Part shown: positions 1 through 5,991 of the stretch, piece by piece
Numbering within the stretch: position 1 is the first letter of the stretch
Layout of the letters: the number at the start of each line of letters is the position of its first letter
Assembly (NCBI GenBank): GCA_036570145.1
Contig: DATCPJ010000117.1
Location: 1-6,081, forward strand
Direction of reading: 5' to 3'
Source: UBA6019 sp036570145
GTDB lineage: Bacteria > Chloroflexota > Dormibacteria > Dormibacterales > Dormibacteraceae
DNA length: 6,081 nt
Program-made: the position numbers and the translations under genes
The notes under the pieces: generated by a model
Told to the model about the DNA's origin: nothing
Databases searched by the model: none
What the model saw: only the letters and a program-made list of their open reading frames with translations

Positions 1-2895
1 CTGCCGCCACCCGCCCCAGCACGCCCCACGCCGAAGCCGATGCCGGCCGGCCAGCTGAGCGAGCTCTTCTCGACCGTCGCCTATCCGCAGCCCTTCCGCC
101 GCTACCAGGTCCTCGCCCTCGACGCCTTCGAGAAGGCCCGGGCGGAAGGCCGGCGGCGTGCCTATTTCGTCCTGCCGCCCGGTTCCGGGAAGACCCTCCT
201 CGGCCTCGAGATCGCCCGCCGGCTGGGGAACCGCACGCTCTGCCTCGGACCCAACACGGCGATCCAGATGCAGTGGGTCGAGCAGTGGCGGGCATTCCAG
301 CCGGCCGCCGTCAGCGCGGGCATCGATCCCGACCTCGAGAGCCAGGTCACCGCGCTCACCTACCAGGCGATCTGCGACATCGACGCCCACAACCCCGACC
401 TCGAGGAGCAGGTCGCCGCCCTCCAGGCGAGCGACAGCGGGGACCGCTACGTCTCCGCCAACCTGCGCCGCCACCTCCGCCTGGTCGCGCTCCAGGGCGG
501 CGGTCACGACGACCTGCTGACGCTCCTTCACCCCAACGGACGCCGGCTCCTGGAGCGGATCCACGAGGGCGGGCAGTGGACGCTGATCCTCGACGAATGC
601 CACCACCTGCTCGAGATGTGGGGCTACCTCCTCAAGGCCCTGCTCAACGAGCTGGGCGACTCGGTCTTCGTGGTCGGACTGACCGCGACGCCGCCCACTG
701 AGCTGGACGACAAGCAGGCCGCGCTCTACCGGGAGCTGTTCGGGCAGGCCGACTTCGAGGTCGCAACGCCGGCCGTCGTCAAGGAGGGCAACCTTGCCCC
801 CTACCAGGAGCTCGCTTACCTGACCACGCCGCTTGACCACGAGGCGGCCTACATCGAGAGCGAGCGGGTCCGCTTCGAGGAGCTGATCACCGCCCTGCTC
901 GACCCGGCGCTGGGAACCGTCTCCTTTCTCCAATGGTTCCGCACCCGCTTCCTGGAACGGCGGACGAAAGAGGGGGTCGAGGTTGGTTGGGACGACTTCG
1001 AGGCGGGCCAGCCGCGGCTGGCCCAGGCGGCCCTCCGCTACTGCTACAGCACCGCGACTCAGCCGCCACCCGGAGCTCGGCTCAGGGAGGGCGACCGCGA
1101 GCCGCCCGGCGCCGACGACTGGGTCTACCTGATCGACGACTACTGCGTCGGCCACCTGCGGGGCAGCGAGGCCCCCGCCGACCTCGCCGCCTGGGAGATG
1201 ATCCGGGCGGCCCTGCCTGGCCTCGGCTTCACGCTCGGCTACCACGGCATTCGCTCCTCGGTGTCGCCCGTCGATCGCGTCCTGCTCCTCTCGGCGGGCA
1301 AGGCGGTGGCCGCGGCGGAGATCCTGGCGGCCGAGGAGCGTGCGCTCGGCCCCCGGCTCCGGGCGCTCGTCCTCTGCGACTTCGAGAAGGCGGGCGGCGA
1401 GTGGCCGGCCGACCTCCGCGGCGTCCTCGACCCCCAGGCCGGCAGCGCGGGGCTGATCCTCAGGACACTCCTCGCCGACCCGGCCGCGAGGGAGCTGAAC
1501 CCGATCCTGGTGACCGGCCAGTCGGTTGCCTGCTCCCGGGGAACGGCCGGCGACCTCGCCGCCTACCTCGAGGACGGCTTCGCCCTTCAGCCGCTCGAAG
1601 GGGGCGACGTGGTCGAGCTGCGTCCCGCCGAGGGCTCCTGGGAGCCGCGGCGCTACCTGCCCGGCGTGACCCGCTACTTCGAGCACGGGCGCAGTCGCTG
1701 CCTGGTCGGCACCCGGGGCCTGCTCGGCGAAGGCTGGGACGCCCGCTCGGTCAACGTCCTGGTCGACCTGACCGGGGTGACGACGACGACCTCCGTCCAC
1801 CAGATGCGCGGCCGTTCGCTCCGCCTCGATCCCGAGCTTCCCCGCAAGGTGTCCGACAACTGGGACGTCGTCTGCCTCGCGCCCGACCACCCGATGGGCC
1901 TCACCGACTACTCGCGCTTCGTGCGCAAGCACCGCAACTACTTCGGCCTGACCGAGACCGGTGAGATCGAGTCCGGCGTCTCCCACGTCGACGCCCGCCT
2001 TTCACCCTTCGGGCCGCCACCCGGCGAGCAGATCCCGGCCCTCAACAACCACCAGCTCAGCCAGGTCGAGGCGCGCCCCGATGTGTACTCCCGCTGGGGC
2101 GTGGGCCAGCCCTACTTGAACCTGGCGACGCAGACGGTGCGCGTGCACTTCGGCCGCTCGCCGGGACTGACCCAGGGCGCCCTTCGCTCCACCGCGGCCG
2201 GTGTCAGGCCACCCCCGTCCTTCATGCCCTGGCTGGCCGGGACCCTTCTGGCGGGCAGCGCCGTCTTCGCGCTCGGCGTCGCCACCGGCTTCGACGTTCT
2301 GGGGGGCGGTCTCGGGCTGCTCGTCCTCGCGCTCGGGCTCGGGCGGACCGGGCGGAGCGTACGCACCTACCTGGGGCAGGTCGGCCCGGCGGGCACGCTG
2401 GAGAACCTGGCGGCGGCGGTCGCCGACGGCCTGGCTGCCGCCGGCCTCGTGAGTGGCAGCCTCTCGGCGGCTTCGGTCCGCGTCGTCGTCCAGCCGGACG
2501 GCTACTACCGCTGCTATCTCGCGGGCGCCACGCTCGAGGACTCGAACCTCTTCGCGACCGCACTCGACGAGCTGCTGAGCCCGCTCCGCCAGCCTCGCTA
2601 CCTGATCCCCCGCTACATCGCCCAGGCGCCAACCACGATCCTCGCCGCGCTGGCGCTGCTGATCCGGCAGTCGATGCGGCCCGGCCGCGGCGCGGCGGTC
2701 GTCTACCACGCGGTGCCCGCCGCGCTCGCCGCCAACCGGGAGCGGGCGGACCTCTTCGCGGAAGCCTGGAACCGCCACGTCAGCGCAGGCGAGCCGCTCT
2801 TCGAGAGCGACCCGCGCGCGGAGGCGATCGTCGAGCTGCAGCGGGGCGAGGATCCCTTCGACGTCCTCACCCAGATGCGGACCTTGTGGGAATGA
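1..2895 (+). CDS. SF2 DECH-box helicase with C-terminal membrane hairpin (5' end possibly outside window)
   Basis: This is probably an ATP-driven nucleic-acid helicase or translocase of superfamily 2, nearest in style to ResIII/RadD/XPB-like enzymes. Residues are counted from the ATG at 40. Motif I (PPGSGKT) is at 46-52, Ia-like TLCLGPNTAIQMQW at 66-79, II LDECHH at 184-189, III GLTATPP at 213-219, IV-like ALVLCDFEK at 442-450, V GTRGLLGEGWDA at 557-568 and VI HQMRGRSLR at 587-595. All key residues are present, so the motor looks active. About 190 residues separate motif III from the motif IV region, much more than in a minimal helicase. Residues 731-768 are strongly hydrophobic and could form two membrane spans; 780-951 form a C-terminal domain I do not recognise. 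The frame is open to base 1 (Pro-rich) and the ATG at 40 has no clear Shine-Dalgarno, so the start may lie upstream. The stop is TGA at 2893-2895. Family call is firm; role (repair, defence, other) is unknown. Confidence 0.88.
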   Translation: MPPPAPARPTPKPMPAGQLSELFSTVAYPQPFRRYQVLALDAFEKARAEGRRRAYFVLPPGSGKTLLGLEIARRLGNRTLCLGPNTAIQMQWVEQWRAFQPAAVSAGIDPDLESQVTALTYQAICDIDAHNPDLEEQVAALQASDSGDRYVSANLRRHLRLVALQGGGHDDLLTLLHPNGRRLLERIHEGGQWTLILDECHHLLEMWGYLLKALLNELGDSVFVVGLTATPPTELDDKQAALYRELFGQADFEVATPAVVKEGNLAPYQELAYLTTPLDHEAAYIESERVRFEELITALLDPALGTVSFLQWFRTRFLERRTKEGVEVGWDDFEAGQPRLAQAALRYCYSTATQPPPGARLREGDREPPGADDWVYLIDDYCVGHLRGSEAPADLAAWEMIRAALPGLGFTLGYHGIRSSVSPVDRVLLLSAGKAVAAAEILAAEERALGPRLRALVLCDFEKAGGEWPADLRGVLDPQAGSAGLILRTLLADPAARELNPILVTGQSVACSRGTAGDLAAYLEDGFALQPLEGGDVVELRPAEGSWEPRRYLPGVTRYFEHGRSRCLVGTRGLLGEGWDARSVNVLVDLTGVTTTTSVHQMRGRSLRLDPELPRKVSDNWDVVCLAPDHPMGLTDYSRFVRKHRNYFGLTETGEIESGVSHVDARLSPFGPPPGEQIPALNNHQLSQVEARPDVYSRWGVGQPYLNLATQTVRVHFGRSPGLTQGALRSTAAGVRPPPSFMPWLAGTLLAGSAVFALGVATGFDVLGGGLGLLVLALGLGRTGRSVRTYLGQVGPAGTLENLAAAVADGLAAAGLVSGSLSAASVRVVVQPDGYYRCYLAGATLEDSNLFATALDELLSPLRQPRYLIPRYIAQAPTTILAALALLIRQSMRPGRGAAVVYHAVPAALAANRERADLFAEAWNRHVSAGEPLFESDPRAEAIVELQRGEDPFDVLTQMRTLWE

Positions 2896-2912
2896 AGCAT
2901 CAACCACTTCCC

Positions 2913-2931
2913 AACCGATTAGTCGGTTTTT
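2913..2931 (+). terminator. Rho-independent terminator of the helicase gene
   Basis: A 6-bp stem (AACCGA 2913-2918 with TCGGTT 2923-2928) closes a TTAG loop, and the right arm runs into TTTTT (2927-2931). It lies 17 nt after the helicase stop. The stem is short for a GC-rich genome, so termination may be partial. The core palindrome ACCGA-N4-TCGGT also resembles a TetR-type operator, but its position after a stop between convergent genes fits a terminator better. Confidence 0.6.
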
Positions 2932-2946
2932 CTCCTCCCCGCTGGC

Positions 2947-2964
2947 GGGGAGGGCAGGGTGGGG
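2947..2964 (+). other. G-quadruplex motif in REP unit A
   Basis: The plus strand reads GGGG-A-GGG-CA-GGG-T-GGGG, four G-runs of at least three separated by loops of 1, 2 and 1 nt. This meets the canonical intramolecular G-quadruplex pattern, and short loops favour stability. It overlaps the right arm of the unit A hairpin, so the two folds compete. It lies downstream of the helicase terminator, so it would be in RNA only on read-through. Confidence 0.55.
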
Positions 2965-3017
2965 CCAGCGGCAGGCCCAAATGCAGCCGCGACGGTGGAC
3001 CCGAGACCGCTGTATCG

Positions 3018-3035
3018 CCCCACCCCGCCCTCCCC
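3018..3035 (-). other. G-quadruplex motif in REP unit B
   Basis: The minus strand reads GGGG-A-GGG-C-GGGG-T-GGGG, again four G-runs with 1-nt loops. It mirrors the motif in unit A on the opposite strand and overlaps the arm of the 22-bp palindrome at 3028-3049. For transcripts from the YceI gene it lies beyond that gene's terminator. Confidence 0.55.
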
Positions 3036-3058
3036 ATGCATGGGGAGGGAGACTAGGT

Positions 3059-3089
3059 AAAAGGGCCGTGCCTCTCGCGGCACGGCCCT
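3059..3089 (-). terminator. Rho-independent terminator of the YceI-like gene
   Basis: Read on the minus strand, an 11-bp GC-rich stem, AGGGCCGTGCC (3089-3079) with GGCACGGCCCT (3072-3062), closes a 6-nt loop (3078-3073) and is followed by a T run (TTTT overlapping the stem end, 3062-3059). It begins 17 nt after the YceI stop codon. The stem is perfect and much stronger than the helicase terminator on the other side of the gap. Confidence 0.85.
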
Positions 3090-3106
3090 CTCGCTGGTCG
3101 GTCTGC

Positions 3107-3661
3107 CTAGGCGACGGCCTCGGCGGCCACCTGGGCGTCTGCCACGAAGGCGGCCTCGACCTGGATCTTGATCTCGTCGCTGACCAGGAAGCCGCCCGTC
3201 TCGAGGGCCATGTTCCAGTTGAGGCCCCAGTCCTTGCGGTTGACGGTGCCGGTCCCGCTGACGGCGATCCGCTCCTTGCCGAAGGCGTCCTTCGCGATCC
3301 TGCCCTCGACCTTGACGTCGAGCTCGATCGGCTTGGTCACCTCACGGATCGTCAGGTCGCCGGTTACCGCATAGCGATTGTCGCCCCTGGCCTGGACGCC
3401 GGTGGGGCGGAAGGTCAGGACCGGGTACTCGGCGGCATTGAAGAAGTCGGCTGAGCGCAGGTGCTCGTCGCGCTTCTCGTTGCTGGAGTCGATCGAGGCG
3501 ACCTGGAGCGTGAACTCGCCCTTCGCATTTGTGAAATCGTCACCGTCCACCTCGACGTAGCCGTCGTACTCGTTGAAGCGGCCGCGGACGGTGGTGAACA
3601 CCATGTGCTTGGCGGTGAAGCCCATGTCGGTGTGGTTGGTGTCGAGCTCGTATCGGTTCAT
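3107..3661 (-). CDS. YceI-family polyisoprenoid-binding-like protein (cytoplasmic form)
   Basis: This 184-residue protein is a complete YceI domain, a lipocalin-like beta barrel that in studied members binds polyisoprenoid or similar lipids. Visible hallmarks are the N-terminal YELDTNHTDMGF (4-15), KHMVFTTVRGRFNEYDG (18-34), the RDEHLRSADFF segment (64-74) followed by YPVLTF (79-84), GDLTIREVTKPIELDV (101-116) and the closing SDEIKIQVEA (161-170). There is no signal peptide: the protein starts directly in the barrel, so it should stay in the cytoplasm, unlike the periplasmic E. coli YceI. The ATG at 3661 is chosen because GGAGG (3677-3673) lies 11 nt before it and homologous sequence begins right there; the frame stays open 44 codons further but that part is low-complexity and runs into the opposite gene's start. 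It stands alone with its own terminator. The ligand and role are unknown. Confidence 0.93.
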   Translation of the reverse strand: MNRYELDTNHTDMGFTAKHMVFTTVRGRFNEYDGYVEVDGDDFTNAKGEFTLQVASIDSSNEKRDEHLRSADFFNAAEYPVLTFRPTGVQARGDNRYAVTGDLTIREVTKPIELDVKVEGRIAKDAFGKERIAVSGTGTVNRKDWGLNWNMALETGGFLVSDEIKIQVEAAFVADAQVAAEAVA

Positions 3662-3798
3662 ATCTTGCTTTGCCTCCGGATTGGATTTCTTCTTCTTTCC
3701 GGCCTTCCGACCGGCGTCAGAACTACATACTTGATTGCAGAAGCAAATATTTCGGGTCCCGGCGCGCCGTGCACTTGGCGGAGAATTGCTCACTGACG
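3662..3798. promoter_or_regulatory. Divergent intergenic region, presumed to hold two promoters
   Basis: About 137 bp separate the start codons of the minus-strand YceI gene and the plus-strand operon, so both promoters should lie here. The part around 3718-3753 is clearly AT-richer than its surroundings, and a pyrimidine tract is at 3684-3699. A perfect 10-bp palindrome, CGGCGCGCCG, is at 3760-3769. I looked for -35/-10 pairs with 16-18 nt spacing on both strands and found none convincing; TTGATT (3731-3736) has no -10 partner. The region is called from gene layout, not from recognised boxes. Confidence 0.4.
3673..3677 (-). promoter_or_regulatory. Ribosome binding site of the YceI-like gene
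   Basis: GGAGG on the minus strand lies 11 nt before the ATG at 3661. The spacing is slightly long but the match is full. It decides the start in favour of 3661 over the upstream ATG at 3793. Confidence 0.75.
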
Positions 3799-4770
3799 GT
3801 GGAGCTAGCGGTCAGCATCGGAATCAGCCCGCGGCAGCCATTGCGGTCCTTCGGCGAGCAGGCGCGCGAGCTGGAGGCGGCCGGCGTCGGCCGGCTCTGG
3901 CTGATCGACTCTCAGCTGGCGATGAAGGACGTCTACGCCGGCCTCGCCGTGGCCGCCCTGCACACCGATCGGATGCTTCTCGGGACCGGGGTGACCAATC
4001 CGCTCACCCGGCACCCGACCGTCACTGCATCCTCGATCGCCGCGATCTCCGAGCTGTCCGGCGGGCGGGCGATGCTCGGCGTCGGCGCCGGCGACAGCGC
4101 CGTCTACGGGATCGGCGGCCGGCCGGCCCGAATGGCGCCGATGGAGGAGGCGCTCCGCTTCTGGCGTGCGGTCCTCAACGGCGCCGAGGGCGAATGGGAA
4201 GCGCGGTCCTACCGGCTGCCCCACCTGGCCGCCCCGGTCAAGCTCTACCTCGCCGCCAGCCAGCCCCGGATGTGCGCGCTTGCCGGGCGACTGGCGGACG
4301 GCGCGATCGTGATGGGTCCCTCCACCCCCGAGTTCGTGCGCCGGCAGGTGGGCTGGATCGCCGACGGCATCCGGGAGGCCGGCCGGGAGCGCGGCGATGT
4401 CGACGTCTGCCTGATGACGACGATCGCGGAAGACCTCGAGGACGTGCGCAGCTGGGCCAGCACCGAGGCCCGGCTGATCGCCGACTTCGCCGAGCTGCCG
4501 GCCGGCCTGGAGCCCTACGCGGAAGAGATCCGCCGGGCGAAGCAGGACTACGACTTCAGCGAGCACCTCTCCGTTCATGCCGGCCACCAGGGCGCGGTGA
4601 GCGACGGACTCGCCCGGGCCCTCGCCGTCGCCGGCAGCGCCGAGGAATGCGCCGGCCGGCTCCGCGAGCTGCTCGACTGCGGCGCCGACGGGTTCATCTT
4701 CCCGCTGCCCGGTGGCGGCCGGCTGGAGCGGCTCCGCTTCCTTCGCGACCGGGTCCTCGCCGGCCTGTGA
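3799..4770 (+). CDS. LLM-class flavin/F420-dependent oxidoreductase (luciferase-like)
   Basis: This 323-residue protein has the bacterial-luciferase-like TIM-barrel fold, in the branch close to F420-dependent methylene-tetrahydromethanopterin reductase. Seen in order: strand 1 with LAVSIGIS (3-10), FGEQARELEAAGVGRLWLIDS (18-38), LLGTGVTNPLTRHP (60-73), a segment typical of Mer-like enzymes, then GRAMLGVGAGDSAVYGIGGRP (89-109), KLYLAASQPRMCALAGRLADGAI (148-170) and a C-terminal helix pair. The choice of F420 over FMN is inferred from family resemblance. The start is uncertain: no ATG lies near, and GTG 3799 (reading MELAVSIGIS) best fits the family, but GGAG (3780-3783) is 15 nt away and would suit CTG 3793 (9 nt) better; TTG 3775 and GTG 3769 are also in frame. 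The stop lies 13 nt before the FAD-subunit gene, so it is probably the first gene of the molybdenum hydroxylase operon. Substrate is unknown. Confidence 0.88.
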   Translation: MELAVSIGISPRQPLRSFGEQARELEAAGVGRLWLIDSQLAMKDVYAGLAVAALHTDRMLLGTGVTNPLTRHPTVTASSIAAISELSGGRAMLGVGAGDSAVYGIGGRPARMAPMEEALRFWRAVLNGAEGEWEARSYRLPHLAAPVKLYLAASQPRMCALAGRLADGAIVMGPSTPEFVRRQVGWIADGIREAGRERGDVDVCLMTTIAEDLEDVRSWASTEARLIADFAELPAGLEPYAEEIRRAKQDYDFSEHLSVHAGHQGAVSDGLARALAVAGSAEECAGRLRELLDCGADGFIFPLPGGGRLERLRFLRDRVLAGL

Positions 4771-4783
4771 GATCGCGCGGGAG

Positions 4784-5548
4784 ATGAAGGCGGCGCCTTT
4801 CGCCTACCACCGGCCCGGGTCGCTGGCCGAGGCGCTCGACCTGCTGGCCGAGCACGGTGGGGAAGCCAAGGCCCTGGCCGGCGGGCAGAGCCTGGTGCCG
4901 CTGATGGCGATGCGGCTGGCCCAGCCGGCGGTGATCGTCGACCTCGCCGAGGTCCCCGAGCTCCGCGTGCGCGCCGGCTCGACGGTCGGTGCGATGGTCA
5001 CCAACGCGGCGCTCGAGCGCGATTCCGCAGGCCTGCCGCCGGTCGTCGGTGCCGCCCTGCCCCACGTCGGGCACTTCCAGATCCGCAACCGGGGGACGCT
5101 CGGCGGGTCGCTTGCCCACCTCGACCCGGCGGCCGAGTGGCCGGCGCTCGCACTCCTCCTCGAGGCCCGGCTGACCCTGCGCAGCCGCGACCGCGGGGAG
5201 CGGACGCTGGCCGCGGCGGACTTCATGGTCGGCCCGCTGACCACCGCCCTCGAACCCGACGAGCTGCTCACCGCGGTGACCTTCCCGGACTGGCCCGCGG
5301 ACGGCCGCTGGGGGTTCGCCGAGGTTGCCCGGAGGCCAGGTGACTTCGCGCTCGCCGGCGCCGCCTGCACCGTCCTCGGGGGCCGCCGGCGGGTGGTCGT
5401 CTTTGCAGCCGGAGGGCTGCCCCAGCTCCTCGGGGAGGGGACCCCGATCGCCGCGACCGGCGACCTACACGCCGGCGCCGCCTATCGCTCGGCAGTCGCC
5501 GGCAGGCTCGTCGAGCAGGTGCTCGCGGAGGCAGGCGAGCGCCCTTGA
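4784..5548 (+). CDS. FAD-binding medium subunit of a CO/xanthine dehydrogenase-family molybdenum hydroxylase
   Basis: This 254-residue protein is the flavoprotein subunit (CoxM/XdhB type) that takes electrons from the 2Fe-2S subunit and passes them to an external acceptor. It opens with the family N-terminus APFAYHRPGSLAEALDLLAEHG (4-25). The two FAD pyrophosphate-binding loops are AGGQSL (32-37) and RNRGTLGGSLAHLDPAAEWP (101-120). The C-terminal domain is recognisable by FAEVARRPGDFALAGAA (178-194) and HAGAAYRSAVAGRLV (229-243). It is about 30 residues shorter than usual family members (roughly 280-290); the missing part lies in the C-terminal domain between about 210 and 228. The ATG at 4784 is set by homology; GGGAG (4779-4783) directly abuts it, too close for a normal Shine-Dalgarno, so translation may depend on coupling to the gene before. 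The TGA overlaps the next gene's TTG (TTGA, 5545-5548). Natural substrate is unknown. Confidence 0.9.
   Translation: MKAAPFAYHRPGSLAEALDLLAEHGGEAKALAGGQSLVPLMAMRLAQPAVIVDLAEVPELRVRAGSTVGAMVTNAALERDSAGLPPVVGAALPHVGHFQIRNRGTLGGSLAHLDPAAEWPALALLLEARLTLRSRDRGERTLAAADFMVGPLTTALEPDELLTAVTFPDWPADGRWGFAEVARRPGDFALAGAACTVLGGRRRVVVFAAGGLPQLLGEGTPIAATGDLHAGAAYRSAVAGRLVEQVLAEAGERP
5527..5531 (+). promoter_or_regulatory. Ribosome binding site for the 2Fe-2S subunit
   Basis: GGAGG lies inside the end of the FAD-subunit gene, 13 nt before the TTG start at 5545. The spacing is long but the match is full, and it supports TTG as the start together with the 4-nt stop/start overlap. Confidence 0.5.
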
Positions 5549-5991
5549 TCACCGTCAACGGCGCGCCCCGGCCGGTCGACGTCGACCCCCGCGTCACGCT
5601 TGCCGACTACCTGCGCGACCGGCTCCGGCTGACCGGAACCCACCTCGGCTGCGAGCACGGGGTCTGCGGCGCCTGCACGGTCCTCCTCGACGGCGAGGCC
5701 GTCCGCTCCTGCCTCGTTTTCGCCGTCCAGGCCGAGGGCCACCAGGTGCTGACCGTGGAGGGGATGGCGAGCGGTGGAGTGCCCAGCCCGCTGCAGCAGG
5801 CGTTCGAGCGCCACCGTGCCTTCCAGTGCGGGTTCTGCACGCCCGGCTTCCTGGCCACCGGGCAGGCGCTGCTCGACTCCGGCCGCCCCCTGACCCGCGC
5901 CAACCTACCCGAGCTGCTGGCCGGCAACATCTGCCGCTGCACCGGCTACACGCCGATCGTGGAGGCGATCCTGGACGTGCACCCGAGGTGA
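5545..5991 (+). CDS. (2Fe-2S)-binding small subunit of a CO/xanthine dehydrogenase-family molybdenum hydroxylase
   Basis: This 148-residue protein carries the two 2Fe-2S clusters that link the Mo site to FAD. The N-terminal plant-ferredoxin-like cluster has C36, C41, C44 and C56 (GCEHGVCGACTVLLDG at 35-50, then SCLV). The C-terminal helical cluster has C95 and C98 in QCGFCTPGF and C130 and C132 in NICRCTGYTP. All eight cysteines are present and the length is close to normal for CoxS-type subunits, so the gene looks intact. The start is TTG 5545, reading MITVNGAPRPVDVDP, which matches the usual beta-strand start of the family; it overlaps the FAD-subunit stop by 4 nt. Its own stop overlaps the next gene's GTG (GTGA, 5988-5991). 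The complex is expected in the cytoplasm or at the inner face of the membrane. Family assignment is firm; enzyme specificity is not. Confidence 0.95.
   Translation: MITVNGAPRPVDVDPRVTLADYLRDRLRLTGTHLGCEHGVCGACTVLLDGEAVRSCLVFAVQAEGHQVLTVEGMASGGVPSPLQQAFERHRAFQCGFCTPGFLATGQALLDSGRPLTRANLPELLAGNICRCTGYTPIVEAILDVHPR

Larger units (their letters stand above)
2932..3051. repeat. Inverted pair of REP-like units (BIME-like element)
   Basis: Two related units face each other. Unit A (2932-2965, plus) is a hairpin of CCTCCCCG and CGGGGAGG around CTGG, followed by a G-rich tail. Unit B (3017-3051, minus) has a perfect 22-bp palindrome at 3028-3049 centred on ATGCAT and the same tail. The 19-nt block GGGGAGGGCAGGGTGGGGC (2947-2965) matches the reverse complement of 3017-3035 with one difference. 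The loops differ (GCTGGC against ATGCAT) but each stays self-complementary, as expected for REP units. A further match, CAGCGG (2966-2971) with CCGCTG (3007-3012), extends the inverted repeat, leaving a central 35-nt loop (2972-3006). No direct target duplication is visible at the ends. REP pairs typically sit between genes, as here; whether this sequence is repeated in the genome cannot be seen from one window. Confidence 0.75.

Noticed and set aside
933..1964. A 343-residue plus-strand ORF inside the helicase in another frame
   Set aside because: The product is almost entirely R, P, G and A, typical of a shifted frame in GC-rich DNA; the helicase frame here contains motifs IV and V.
2002..2907. 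A 301-residue minus-strand ORF opposite the 3' half of the helicase
   Set aside because: Its translation is low-complexity (rich in R, G, A, E) with no family motif, and it lies opposite a frame with clear TM and domain pattern. Long antisense frames are expected at this GC content.
2914..2927. ACCGATTAGTCGGT as a TetR-type operator
   Set aside because: The palindrome fits the style, but it sits just after a stop codon between convergent genes and is followed by a T run, so a terminator is the simpler reading.
2932..3051. The inverted repeat as a CRISPR remnant or a transposon end pair
   Set aside because: There are only two units in opposite orientation, no spacer series, no target-site duplication and no transposase frame between them.
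3662..3793. A 44-residue N-terminal extension of the YceI-like protein
   Set aside because: It is Lys/Ser-rich without family similarity, would overlap the promoter area and the start region of the opposite gene, and a good GGAGG precedes the inner ATG at 3661.
3670..3798. A 43-residue N-terminal extension of the oxidoreductase from ATG 3670
   Set aside because: The extra residues do not resemble the family N-terminus and would cover the YceI ribosome binding site and the divergent promoter region.
3805..4587. A 260-residue minus-strand ORF opposite the oxidoreductase
   Set aside because: No recognisable domain, biased composition, and no ribosome binding site that would compete with the clear sense gene.
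3735..4787. A 350-residue plus-strand ORF overlapping the oxidoreductase
   Set aside because: It is an Arg/Pro-rich shadow; the other frame has clear luciferase-like motifs.
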